A stretch of 64,000 nt of DNA from Macrostomum hystrix (taxonomy: Eukaryota; Platyhelminthes; Macrostomidae): the NCBI GenBank assembly GCA_950097015.1, contig CATNEN010000041.1, forward strand, positions 1,963,501 through 2,027,500. Reading direction: 5' to 3'. This document shows, in pieces, positions 24,997 through 35,500 of this stretch. Within the stretch, counting starts at the first letter, position 1, and each line of letters opens with the position of its first letter. A program made the translations under genes and the position numbers. The notes under the pieces were generated by a model, which did no database searches, was not told where the DNA came from, and saw only the letters and a program-made list of their open reading frames with translations.

Positions 24997-26813
24997 GACT
25001 GACTGACTGACTGACTGACTGACATCCCCTGTCTCTTCCAGCTTCCTCGCCAGCGAGGACAAGGAGACGTGGCTGCACTACATCCACCAGATGATGTCCC
25101 GGTCCAGCCGCGGCACCCCGGAGCCGGTCGTGACCCCAGTGGGACTCGAACAGGACCTCGACCTGAGACCCGAGGACGACCTTCGGCTGCCAGCAACCGG
25201 CGTACCTTCGAGGGTGCTTCTCGATGCCACCGACGGCCGGACCTTCTTGCAGTCGGGCTGGAAGCCTCAGGTTGGCGAGCGAGTCACGGCGGAGCTTATT
25301 ATTCAGACGGACGCTGAAGGTAAGACTCCAGTCCAGGCGAAACAAAGAAGACTAGCGAGTGGCTGAGAATGGTTAAGAATGGTTTAGAATGGAATGCCAA
25401 ACGCGGGCAATAGGATAAAAGTACGGCTTGTAGATAACTGTAAACTTACTCATCTAACCTCAGGTGACTCCAACGGTGACATCGTCCAGGAGCCGTCGGA
25501 CCAGCATCCAGCAAGCTTTCTCAGCACAATGAACCTGCAGGTAAACACCACCGTCGCAACTGCGGACCAGCCGGCTGAGTCGTCCTCGACCCCGCCCGGA
25601 CCCGTCAGCGCGGCCACAGAGTCAGAAAGAGCAGCCGAAATTGAGGAGTTCAAGCGAGACGAGGTGGAGCAGAACTCGCGCATGGTGATCAGCGGCGTGG
25701 TGGACACCCTGGACGGTGCCACGCTGTCCATGCAGGAGGCCATTCAGAAGGGCATCATTCACTCGGAGTCCGGCTCGTACCTGAACAGGGCCAGCAACAC
25801 CTGGATTCCCATTCCTGTGGCGCTCTCGGAGGGTGAGTTGGAGCAGTCCATGTTTGATGTGACGATTCGAAGACTTTGACTCGCTTGTCTAAGCTGGAGA
25901 CTTGAGGTGTGTGTGTGTGTCTGTCTGTGTGCTTCTGGGTGTGTTGATGATTTTCCCAACACCATCCTCATCTCGATCCCAACCATACTCACCTTGATCC
26001 AACCATACTCACTTTGATCCCAACCATGCTCACCTTGATCTCAAACATTCTAACCTAGATCCCAACCATGCTCACCTTGATCCCAAACATTCTAATCTTG
26101 ATCCCAAACATTCTGAACTCGATCCTAACCAGCCCCACCTGGACGGTGCCACGTCCCAACCATCCTCACCTCCAGGCCTGATTCTAGTTGAGCACCGGAC
26201 GGACGAGCAGCGCGAGGTGAAGAAGCAGCAAGAGTACGGCATCCTTACCATCAAAGGCGGCGGTCGCGGCGGTGGCGGTGGCGGCCGTCCGTCCTTCGTG
26301 GTCACAGCAGTTCACGACCGCCTTCGTCGGTCAAAGTTGACGCCGGCGGAGGCGCAGAGCAGCGGACTGGCGGACGCCACGCTGGAGCGGTTCCTGGACA
26401 CGCAGCATGGCGAGTGGTTGGAGCTCAGCCAAGCCGCTGACCGCGGCCTCATCGAGTACGACGTCGGAACGACCGGCGGCAACAGCGGCACCGACGCTGG
26501 CGACAGCGGCGACGTGAGCTATGTCATTTACAGCGTGGTGGACACCTCCGAGAAGACGAGCGTCTCGTTCAAGGAGGCCCGCGGGCTGGGCCTAATCGAC
26601 GTTGACGAAGGAGTCTTCGTCAACCGCCAGACTGGCGAACGCCTGGATCTCGACGAGGCCGTCAAGCGGGGCTTCTTGAAGGCGGACCGGATGACGGGGC
26701 CAGTGTCCCAGGTGGCCGGAGCCGAGGACCGCGTTGTTGTCAACCGGCTGCGCAACGCCAGGACCCGCCTGCGTGGCGCAATGAAGGCCATGCGAGGATT
26801 CGGCGGGAACTGA
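21024..26813 (+). CDS. Compact plakin (spectraplakin/plectin family), 12 exons, 854 aa
   Basis: Cytoskeletal linker of the plakin family. Exons: 21024-21062, 21115-21177, 21257-21373, 21758-21853, 21922-22050, 22502-22648, 22815-23075, 23212-23410, 24425-24653, 25042-25319, 25464-25832, 26176-26813. They sum to 2565 nt with consistent phases, ending in TGA. Residues 35-188 are helical spectrin-repeat-like sequence (a WQRIDSLI stretch near 157, then SRKVLPMAIR). Residues about 189-240 form the embedded SH3-like insert, ending LRLPSMCIAI. Residues 241-470 resume helical sequence, including YFWMMEEFQKLRYINV. Plectin-type repeats follow at about 594-632, 685-735 and 757-805 (VVDT, EAI/EAR-G-I/L-D, FVNRQTGERLDLDEAVKRGFL). 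A glycine run lies at 671-679. No actin-binding CH pair, long rod or GAS2 domain is present. The first exon is the least certain; the ATG has a good context (AAATGG) and joins in phase. Confidence 0.82.
21115..21177 (+). CDS. Plakin exon 2
   Basis: 21 codons in phase 0, CCCCAG acceptor and GTGAGT donor; ends VDNFRGQFS. Confidence 0.7.
21257..21373 (+). CDS. Plakin exon 3, helical
   Basis: 39 codons with heptad-like spacing (LVRNIEDRVDDLVAQ), TTGCAG acceptor and GTAGCA donor. Confidence 0.78.
21387..21715. repeat. 32-bp array in plakin intron 3
   Basis: About 10 copies of a unit beginning CAGTGCATCAGCCACCACCC. It fills most of the intron. Each copy includes a CTGAC-GATCCTTCAG stretch resembling a branch site and 3' splice site. 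Confidence 0.93.
21758..21853 (+). CDS. Plakin exon 4
   Basis: 32 codons ending SNYHL at a GTGAGG donor. Two further donors in the same frame lie at 21866 (GTGAGT) and 21875 (GTAAGT), which would add 4 or 7 residues. Confidence 0.72.
21922..22050 (+). CDS. Plakin exon 5
   Basis: 43 codons from FYQTLKEYQ to WLFDKMQ, CCGCAG acceptor and GTGAGA donor; phase 0. Confidence 0.8.
22502..22648 (+). CDS. Plakin exon 6: pre-SH3 segment
   Basis: 49 codons, including WWQRIDSLIIQSRKV, the conserved run leading into the plakin SH3 insert. Phase 0. Confidence 0.85.
22649..22814. repeat. Plakin intron 6, mostly a GTGACGCTGACGGGGT repeat
   Basis: 166-nt intron between exons 6 and 7. About 22665-22770 is a degenerate array of GGTGACGCTGACGGGGT units running from near the donor. 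Confidence 0.8.
22815..23075 (+). CDS. Plakin exon 7: SH3-like domain
   Basis: 87 codons. DDVFVVDTADRDFWTV and LRLPSMCIAI match the plakin SH3 fold, including its 'vPs-' end. Then helical sequence to a GTAGGC donor. Confidence 0.87.
23212..23410 (+). CDS. Plakin exon 8
   Basis: 66 codons plus one base, GCCGTAG acceptor and GTGAGC donor. Encodes LLGLMEKLLQTYW and ERISKARVSLAICDD. Confidence 0.8.
23648..24446. repeat. 43-bp array, 19 copies, containing the exon 9 splice acceptor
   Basis: Unit begins ACACCCTGTTCCTGCAGCTC, period 43 bp. The last copy is the real 3' end of intron 8 plus the first 22 nt of exon 9. About 15 of the 19 copies keep CTCCGCAG just before the exon-start sequence; the rest have CTCCACTG instead. 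Confidence 0.93.
24425..24653 (+). CDS. Plakin exon 9
   Basis: 229 nt in phase 1-to-2. The acceptor CTCCGCAG at 24424 is the one that keeps frame between exon 8 and the MAGGDSGESDG reading; the CCTGCAG 16 nt further on would not. Encodes WEVYKVLVETSN and YFWMMEEFQKLRY. Confidence 0.78.
24661..25023. repeat. (GACT)n microsatellite filling plakin intron 9
   Basis: About 90 tetranucleotide units with scattered GGACT and GGCT interruptions. It starts 7 nt after the donor and ends 18 nt before the acceptor. The minus strand reads as an uninterrupted Ser-Val-Ser-Gln polymer, an artefact. Confidence 0.97.
25042..25319 (+). CDS. Plakin exon 10
   Basis: 278 nt. Completes a split Asn codon, then FLASEDKETWLHYI, a proline- and acid-rich linker, and a VLLDATDGRTFLQ stretch resembling the edge of a plectin repeat. 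TTCCAG acceptor and GTAAGA donor. Confidence 0.83.
25464..25832 (+). CDS. Plakin exon 11: linker and plectin-type repeat
   Basis: 369 nt. Ser/Thr/Pro-rich linker, an acidic helix (residues about 571-590), then VVDTLDGATLSMQEAI and GIIHSESGSYLNR, a plectin repeat core. Confidence 0.87.
26176..26813 (+). CDS. Plakin exon 12: terminal plectin-type repeats
   Basis: 638 nt to TGA. Two clear repeat cores with LSQAADRGLIEYD and LDEAVKRGFLKAD, and a basic C-terminus rich in Arg (residues 825-850). Confidence 0.88.
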
Positions 26814-27369
26814 GGCTGCGGACCTGCTCGCTGTGTCCTGCACTTTATATTTATTAGTCAGTGTGCTATTGGAGACGCTCAGACATTTGAAACCGCGCTC
26901 CTTCTGGTTCCACCGACGCCCGGCTTGGACTCATCTGGCATCACGCTTCATGGTAACAAAGCTAGTTCCCTTTTGGCACCGATTGAAAATCATTCTGGTT
27001 TCATAGGAAATAAGTAAAACTAAATTTATGCATTGACACTGCGCGTACACAAAATACTACTTAGGCATGTTTTCTAAGAATTCCTTTGACCAAATACTTC
27101 CATTGTCATTTTGCCTAGCTTTGTTCCATTTTAGAATTCGAATTTTTAAAGGATTCTCCTGCCCCCAGTCTCCCCTTATTTTCATAAAAGAAATACATCA
27201 CGGCACATTCAACTGCTCCTGCTTCTAACTGCTATGTTAATTTATCATGTCATTTGGACTGTTGATCTGTCCAATGTCTGCTTACAAATATATATTTAAC
27301 AAAAAATATTAACATATTCAAGCCGCGCCTTGTTACTTACTCCTTGGAAGTCGATGTGAGCGAGGAGGT

Positions 27370-27715
27370 GGGTAACATAGGTGACACAGGTGAGTAATGA
27401 TAGCTCACAGGCGACACAGGTGAGGAATGATAGCACACAGATGACACAGGTGAGGAATGATACAGTTGACACAGGTGAGGAATGATACAGTTGACACAGG
27501 TGAGGAAGGATAGCTCACAGGTGAGGAAGGATTGCATACAGGTAACACAGGTGAGGAAGGATAACTCACAGGTGAGGAAGGATAGCTCACAGGTGAGGAA
27601 AGATAGCTCACAGGTGAGGAGGGATAGCTCACAGGTGAGGAAGGATAGCTCACAGGTGAGTAAGGATTGCTCACAGGTGACACAAGTGAGGAAGTATTGC
27701 ATACTGGTGACACGG
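27370..27715. repeat. 21-bp array, ACAGGTGAGGAAGGATAGCTC units
   Basis: About 16 copies with variable spacers, downstream of plakin. Every unit contains GGTGAG, a donor-like hexamer, by sequence coincidence or origin. Confidence 0.9.
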
Positions 27716-28297
27716 TGGGTGTTTTTTCTGTTGCTGTTACGAAAAAAGATTATTTACCCATCACTTCTACTAGCAGTAGAATAATAGAGCCGAAGCACAA
27801 TAGCAGCCCTCTCGCAAACGTCACTGGTGTCCGCGCGTAGCACGCGAAAGCCGCGCTCATTTCTTTTTTCAAACTACGAGCGTAGGAAAATTCCAAAACT
27901 CCTACAGAAACTCCTACGTTGGCCTGACTGCGTGAAGCAAATTGCTCAGCCGAATCGGCAATTTGAATTTTTAAAAAATTTCTCTATCGCAGAGTTGCAT
28001 AGTCCTAAAAGATAATTTCATGCGAGAGGCTGCTGGCTGGCCGTTTTTTAATTTCCGCATTGCCAGCCATTAAATAATTCTGCTCCACGGCTCTCCACTG
28101 CGCGATTGCTGATTTCCTTTCCGCACCCTTCTAGAAACCTTAATTTCTGTTTTCCATTTAATGACTCAGTCAGGAAAAATGAAATCTGGGACACTGCGGG
28201 CAGTCTTCTAGTATCTCTAGAGGTTGAAAATTAATGGCCGACATTCTCTGTCAGCCACTTCCTCTCAGCCGCGACCTCCGCTCTCAGCTGCAGTGCC

Positions 28298-28546
28298 CTC
28301 TCCTCTCCTCTCCTCTCCTCTCCTCTCCTCTCCTCTCCTCTCCTCTCCTCTCCTCTCCTCTCCTCTCCTCTCCTCTCCTCTCCTCTCCTCTCCTCTCCTC
28401 TCCTCTCCTCTCCTCTCCTCTCCTCTCCTCTCCTCTCCTCTCCTCTCCTCTCCTCTCCTCTCCTCTCCTCTCCTCTCCTCTCCTCTCCTCTCCTCTCCTC
28501 TCCTCTCCTCTCCTCTCCTCTCCTCTCCTCTCCTCTCCTCTCCTCT
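28298..28546. repeat. (TCTCC)n pentanucleotide microsatellite, about 50 copies
   Basis: Perfect pentamer run of nearly 250 bp. ORFs on both strands here are artefacts. Confidence 0.97.
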
Positions 28547-28957
28547 TCACTACTCATTCTGTATGTCCTATTTTCCTCGATCTGTTCGTCCACCTCTTTT
28601 GCCTTCCTTTCTTCTTTGCCTCTTCTCCACCCCATTGCTTCCATCACTTCACCCTCTCCCTAGCTATTTTCTCCATGCGCAGAATTCTTCCCCTCCACTT
28701 GGCTCCGCAGCTCCACCCCAGGCATAATTGCGAACCCATCATCTGTGAGCCCGCCATTGGCCTCAATGGCCAGTGGGAGACGGGCAAAGAATATTCTCTC
28801 CCATCCCCACTTCCCTGCTCTCGAATCGCTAACGATGACTCAGAGGAGATCCCAGCCGCAGCTTTCAGAGGATCTCAAGCACTCAAGCAATAGGTTTAAG
28901 CTTTTTAAGACCCTTTAGCTTCCACTCTTTGGCACTCTCTGATCCCGTCACTCCACT

Positions 28958-29028
28958 ATGTCACTCAGCACAAACAAAATTCACTTTCTATCTTTCAGCT
29001 CAAAAGCCACGAGCTACATACATTGAGT
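28958..29028. repeat. 71-bp dispersed repeat, copy 1
   Basis: Matches 31467-31537 at 70 of 71 positions in the same orientation. Contains TCTTTCAGCTCAAAAGCCAC. An array starts about 45 bp after it. Confidence 0.93.
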
Positions 29029-29074
29029 ACCGGATGAATCTAGAGCTGTACCAGTTAGCAGCTGCTTGGCTCCC

Positions 29075-29550
29075 CACCTCTCCCCTCTCAATCTCCCCCT
29101 TCTCAATCTCCCCCTTCTCAATCTCTCCCCTCTCCACCTCTCGCCTCTCAATCTCCCCCTTCTCAATCTCTCCCCTCTCCACCTCTCCCCTCTCAATCTC
29201 CCCCTTCTCAATCTCTCCCCTCTCCACCTCTCGCCTCTCAATCTCCCCCTTCTCAATCTCTCCCCTCTCCACCTCTCGCCTCTCAATCTCCCCCTTCTCA
29301 ATCTCTCCCCTCTCCACCTCTCGCCTCTCAATCTCCCCCTTCTCAATCTCTCCCCTCTCCACCTCTCCCCTCTCAATCTCCCCCTTCTCAATCTCTCCCC
29401 TCTCCACCTCTCGCCTCTCAATCTCCCCCTTCTCAATCTCTCCCCTCTCCGCCTCTCGCCTCTCAATCTCCCCCTTCTCAATCTCTCCCCTCTCCACCTC
29501 TCCCCTCTCAATCTCCCCCTTCTCAATCTCTCCCCTCTCCATATCTCCCC
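29075..29550. repeat. 45-bp pyrimidine array, about 10 copies
   Basis: Unit combines TCTCAATCTCCCCCTTCTCA with TCTCCCCTCTCCACCTCTCG. A 45-bp period keeps frames open, giving false ORFs on both strands. Confidence 0.94.
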
Positions 29551-30654
29551 TTTAATTTCTAATTCCCTATCCTCTAATTGCCTCTAATTTCTCCCCTCTC
29601 ATTTTCGGCATCTCACTTTTTGCCTCACCTCTCGCCTCTTTCATTTCTCTCCCATCTCATCTCTCCCTTCTCGTGTCTCCTCTCATTTCTCCGCTGCCCA
29701 TCGCTCTGCTTTCAAATGAGGCTTAAAATGCTGGCTGAATAATTCAGCACCTCAGATCTCTGTGGCAGTTTCCATGCACATTTGTCCTCTGGCTGCGTCA
29801 GTCCCCGAGTCCTGCAGGCAGAGAGCAATAATGTGAGAACTGCGCAGCGAGACGCCTGTGTTTGCCCCGTCACGCTCGCCTCTCACCGGGTGGCGGACGC
29901 TCGCTGTCGAGCCACGAACAGCACTCAGCCCGCCGCGGGTGTTACGCAATGAGCTGCTAGCCGACTGTGTTCTGGGAGAAGAGCTGAGCAAAGAAAAATT
30001 GGAGGAGAGCGACTCTCTAGCTGTGAAACTTTCTCTGTGGGTTTCTTATTGAGTTCCCAGCCAGCACTGATGATTAATGCGCCAGCAGCCAGTACAGCTT
30101 ATTCACAATGCCAGCTCTTCTGAATGAAGGTCAGCGGCTTGTCAATTTGCAGAGGCCTGTCTGCCTGCCATATCTAATTCGTGGGAATATTGTCCCCTTG
30201 ACTGAAATCTGGATTAATCCTGCAGGACAATGATATCCAGGCTTTTCACAGTTGCCTCCCCATCCCCTTATCGCCAGGATCCCATCTGTCACAAGGTGCC
30301 CGCCCGCATCCCCTAAGGCTGAGTCACTGGTTAGCGAGGCTGAAAACTTTATTATTTACACATACGAGGCTGCAGCCCCCTGCCCAAATATCCCAACGCA
30401 ACCTACCCCACCTGAGCCCCGCATGCGAAGTGTTAAGGGGATCTGCCAGGCGGATAAGCTGATTAACGCATGCGACCCTGGATGCTGCGGCATCATAACC
30501 AGGCAGCCCGCAGTTCCCATGCCTGCCCAGGCAATGAATTCTGCGAAGTGGGTCACAAGCCGCAGAGGGACCAAATCATCAGCTTTTAATTGACTAATGC
30601 AGAAACAAAGCGCTTACGAACTGGCCTCTGCAAAAGGGATCACACAGGGATCAT

Positions 30655-31069
30655 AGCACCATGTCTAACAGGCTAGCATCATGTCTAACAGGCTAGCATC
30701 ATGTCTAACAGGCTAGCATCATTTCTAACAGGCTTGAATCATGTCTAACAGGCTAGCATCATGTCTAACAGGCTAGCATCATGTCTAACAGGCTAGCATC
30801 ATGTCTAACAGGCTAGCATCATGTCTAACAGGCTAGCATCATGTCTAACAGGCTAGCATCATGTCTAACAGGCTAGCATCATGTCTAACAGGCTAGCATC
30901 ATGTCTAACAGGCTAGCATCATGTCTAACAGGCTAGCATCATGTCTAACAGGCTAGCATCATGTCTAACAGGCTAGCATCATGTCTAACAGGCTAGCATC
31001 ATGTCTAACAGGCTAGCATCATGTCTAACAGGCTAGCATCATGTCTAACAGGCTAGCATCATGTTTAAC
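30655..31069. repeat. 20-bp array, ATGTCTAACAGGCTAGCATC, about 21 copies
   Basis: Near-perfect 20-bp period with only two or three variant copies, implying recent expansion. Confidence 0.97.
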
Positions 31070-31466
31070 AGTCAAAGCGCCGATCTTTGCCAAGCTTGTA
31101 ACACTCGGAAAATCTTTCTGAGAGGCAATTTCCGTGTACGAGCTCTTGCTGCGCCTAAATAAAGTGAGACAACAAAAGCAAAATGTTTAATTAAATTGAC
31201 GACTAAAGTTGCGCATGGCTGACTCAACACTAACAATTCTGCTAAAATCTCTTTGCACAAATCTCTAAAACCAGAACCGGATTTAGAAACCGGATCTCGA
31301 CTTCCCCTGCACGCGACTACCTGCTTTCAATTCACAAAAAATCTTCAGCAAATCCCCCCTCAAAGCTTGGTTGCAGAAAGGCAGATAAAAGGAACAGCAG
31401 CGGTAAGCCTAAGAATGCACACCTGCAAGGGCCATTCTACCATCCATCCACTATAGATGGTAGTGG

Positions 31467-31537
31467 ATGTCACTCAGCACAGACAAAATTCACTTTCTAT
31501 CTTTCAGCTCAAAAGCCACGAGCTACATACATTGAGT
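31467..31537. repeat. 71-bp dispersed repeat, copy 2
   Basis: Same sequence and orientation as 28958-29028. A short palindrome, CATCCACTA paired with TAGTGGATG, lies just before it (31445-31469). An array starts about 15 bp after it. Confidence 0.93.
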
Positions 31538-31552
31538 TAAATATATCCATTT

Positions 31553-32513
31553 GAGTCCTCTGTCACCCTTTTGAGTCCCCTGTCACCCATTTGAGTCCCC
31601 TGTCACCCATTTGAGTCCCCTGTCACCCATTTGAGTCCCCTGTCACCCATTTGAGTCCCCTGTCACCCATTTGAGTCCCCTGTCACCCATTTGAGTCCCC
31701 TGTCACCCATTTGAGTCCTCTGTCACCCTTTTGAGTTCCCTGTCACCCATTTGAGTCCCCTGTCACCCATTTGAGTCCCCTGTCACCCATTTGAGTCCCC
31801 TGTCACCCATTTGAGTCCCCTGTCAGCCATTTGAGTCCCCTGTCAGCCATTTGAGTCCCCTGTCAGCCATTTGAGTCCCCTGTCAGCCATTTGAGTCCCC
31901 TGTCAGCCATTTGAGTCCCCTGTCACCCATTTGAGTCCCCTGTCACCCATTTGAGTCCACTGTCAGCCATTTGAGTCCCCTGTCACCCATTTGAGTCCCC
32001 TGTCACCCATTTGAGTCCGCTGTCACCCATTTGAGTCCCCTGTCACCCATTTGAGTCCCCTGTCACCCATTTGAGTCCCCTGTCAGCCATTTGAGTCCCC
32101 TGTCAGCCATTTGAGTCCCCTGTCAGCCATTTGAGTCCCCTGTCAGCCATTTGAGTCCCCTGTCAGCCATTTGAGCCCCCTGTCACCCATTTGAGTCCAC
32201 TGTCAGCCATTTGAGTCCCCTGTCAGCCATTTGAGTCCCCTGTCAGCCATTTGAGTCCCCTGTCACCCATTTGAGTCCGCTGTCACCCATTTGAGTCCCC
32301 TGTCAGCCATTTGAGTCCCCTGTCAGCCATTTGAGTCCCCTGTCAGCCATTTGAGTCCCCTGTCAGCCATTTGAGTCCCCTGTCAGCCATTTGAGTCCCC
32401 TGTCAGCCATTTGAGCCGCCTGTCACCCATTTGAGTCCACTGTCAGCCATTTGAGTCCCCTGTCAGCCATTTGAGTCCCCTGTCAGCCATTTGAGTCCCA
32501 TGTCACCCATCAA
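31553..32513. repeat. 20-bp array, TGTCACCCATTTGAGTCCCC, about 48 copies
   Basis: Two main variants (TGTCACCC and TGTCAGCC) occur in blocks. Marker variants GAGTCCAC (31951, 32191, 32431) repeat every 240 bp, a 12-unit higher-order period. Confidence 0.96.
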
Positions 32514-35500
32514 CTCATTTTAGGTCCCTGCTACACGCTTGGGTCCCATGTCATCTGTTTGAGGCGTCTATCTCACTTGTCACATACTTGAGTCCATCTA
32601 AGACCTGTCAATCAGCTGAGTCAGCTCAAGCCATCTGAGTCCTGTCAATCAAGCGGGTCCCAGTAATTTCTGCATCTGTTTCGGTGTGTTTCCAGCTCCA
32701 TCGGCCGTGTGAAGTGCTCGCACAGTGGCGGATATTACCTGTTGTCATGCAGTGCTATCACACACTGCCCCTCTACTAGGCTCACGTGACACACGCGTGA
32801 GAGCCACCCAAGGTAGAGTGTAGGTAAAGAGTCAGCCACAAGCAGTGGTTAAATGACAGTGCAAGAGCAGCCACGGCCCAGCCCCGGCCCTGGATGCTAT
32901 CAACGGCAGGCAAAACAATTCGAGCGACTGCGAGCTAAAAATAGCGCTGCTTTTTCTAAGACTTGTAGCGAAAGCAACTCGCTAAAGCAGAGTCTGGCCC
33001 TGCCGGTGGAGGTGGGGTGGGTGCAGGTCAGATCGATACACTGCGCGGCAGAATGGAAATTCGCCTGCGTCTGCTGCATTTTGAGGCGCGAGCCAGGCGG
33101 ATCGGCACGCTCAGCGGAGAAGCTTCTGGAAGAGGAAAGCCATTGCTTGCATGCTTTGGCCGTGTGAAAAAAACTCCCTAGCTTCACTATCTGGTGAAAC
33201 TGGTTGGTTATCTGGGTCGCTTTTGCTTACAATGCCTTTTTAGCACCTCGTTAGCAACTCCCCTAAAAGCAGAGGCATCTTTGGTTTCATTTTCGGAGAT
33301 TGCAGTAGTGGATTTAGGATTCTGGAAGCCTGTGGGGAATTTCCTTACTGCCGAATCGCATATAGGGATTTCACTTGAAATGTTCCAAGCTTCAAATGGG
33401 ATCGCAAACCAGTTAAAGGATATTAGATGGTGGTGTATACGCCAGAATTTTATCTAAAAGTCTAAAGGGATTTCGGCAATGAGGAATCACTCCATTTCTG
33501 AGATGGTTGGGATCTAAGAGCTCTTCCGCTGGCTATTAATAATGCATTCTGAATAGTCCCATGTCTGTCAGTTCGGATCCCATCAAGCCCTGGGCAACTG
33601 CCTCACCCCTCCTAACACAGTAGCCAGATCCCATCCCCCTGATTGCCCAAGGGAAAATAGATTTTCAGATGAACCGGATGGGAACTGCGGTCTGGGAAGT
33701 TCTCTAGAGAACGGGGAAACAGATGAGTGACCGGCCAGAGAGGGGGAGAGAAGGAGGCTAGGAGACCGGTATAGGAAGGGAGTTGAAGGGGCCGGATCGA
33801 TAAGAGATGGGAAGGCAGGAGACGCACGCGAGGCCTCTTCAAGGCACCCGAGCTCCAAGTGAGACCAGCTTCTCAAGCACGCATTGATTTCCTTTATAGC
33901 CTCCCAGTCATACCTGGCGGGCAGTTAATGACATCGATTGCGCAAAGCTGTCTGTGCCATCGGGGTGCAGCTCAATGTAGCCTGTTCAGCACCCACTGGC
34001 TGCACTTTCTCAAGCCACTCGGCCGTGCACACAGGCGGCAACCTGGGAGTAGGGAATGCGCTGAGCTGCCTGTGAGCAACAAGCTCTTGAAATCAGAGAA
34101 ACGAGCGATCACCTGACCCTGTTGCCAGGCCGGCCATAAATTAACAAGCCGTGGCAGGGGCTCCCGTATCGAATTCCGCTTCGCTTGGAGAACAAAATTT
34201 CTTCCCAAGCAAGCAGCCCTTCCGCTTGAGCTGAGATTCGGCCGTGACCCGCATGAACTGCCCTGTATAAACTGAAAGCACGCTAGGCTGGCTTGCGTTA
34301 ATCCTTATCTTTCCTCTCTCCAGTTTTCCCAAAGTCATGCAGAATCACGTGACTGCCTTCGCGGACCTGCGAAACGAGCCGCAGCCCCCGCCAATGCGTC
34401 AGCGCCACTCACCACAGATTCCCTGCGCATGCAATTGGGGATCGGGAAGTCCGGAAGAGGAGCCTGCCCACCGCACCTGGCCTAACCAGTCCGCTAATCA
34501 GCACGCGCCGCTTAGGTGGCTTTAAATTTCTGAAACCAGCGCGGAATAAAGCCAGGCCCTCCCATTCCCTCGAAGTCTCCATATTCCCAACTTCCTTCTG
34601 CCTCAATAGGCTTCAGTTGGGCCGCAGTCCGCGCAATTCGCAACTTCACGCCGCCCCGTCCCCTTCTCCTCAGAGTCCATTCTCAGGATTCTCTTTGTTT
34701 CCCAAAGCCTTTGTAAATCCTCTAAACACAACGTTCCCAAAATCGCCAGGATGAGTCTGAGAACTTGTGGTTTGAGTTTAGTCATCACGGGCCACGGCCA
34801 TTGTTAGTTATTTGCTTTCAATGCGGCCCCAGCTCCCCACCCACCAAGCCCAGCCTGAGCTGTTCAAGCCCAATTAAGCTGACACGGGCTAATGAGCAGC
34901 GCCAGTTTATGGCTAATGTGGGAGAGGAGGGCGGGGCGGAGGAATATGCGCATCAATTGCAGCTCCGCAGGCAGGGCATTTTTTAATAGCAATAAAATTT
35001 TCGTCAAGCCTTTAGATCGCCTAGTCCGCTTATACACAGGGGGTCGCTTCGTAGGCAAAATCTACCCCCCACTGCGGCTATATGTCTATGGACTATGGTA
35101 CTAAAGAAATCGATAGTAGCTTGCACTGAAGAGCATATGCCTTGTATAAAGAATTGACTTACGTAAGTCAACTAGCACTTTTTAGAAAAACAAACGGGAA
35201 AGTTGAAAATTCTTGAAATGGGAAAGTGGAAGCGAAAATCATGACTCATGGTTGTGTGCATCGTCACTCGAATAATTAAAAGCAATTGGTTTGCATTTCT
35301 ATGATGATTGTTGTTATTTTACTGCCACATATGCATATCTACATCCAACATAACATGCATTGTTTTATAAGGCGCCACTGTGAGGACTAAGTTCCAGTAT
35401 CCGATGTGTCAATGAATGAGCTCAGTGTTTGCGCAAGTTGGACTGGTTTAGTGTTGAATGGGCCAGTAACACAACACTGTAATATAATATAAAGCATATA

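Noticed and set aside
24565-25345. Long minus-strand ORFs encoding a Ser-Val-Ser-Gln polymer
   Set aside because: Pure translation of the (GACT)n microsatellite in a plakin intron; a period of 4 keeps several frames open.
28224-29587. Several ORFs of 90-220 codons with LLSSP, GEERR, SISPF or GEIE repeats
   Set aside because: Translations of the TCTCC pentamer and 45-bp arrays; open on both strands and without start context.
30655-32513. Regular 20-bp arrays considered as CRISPR
   Set aside because: There are no unique spacers between repeats, and the genome is eukaryotic.
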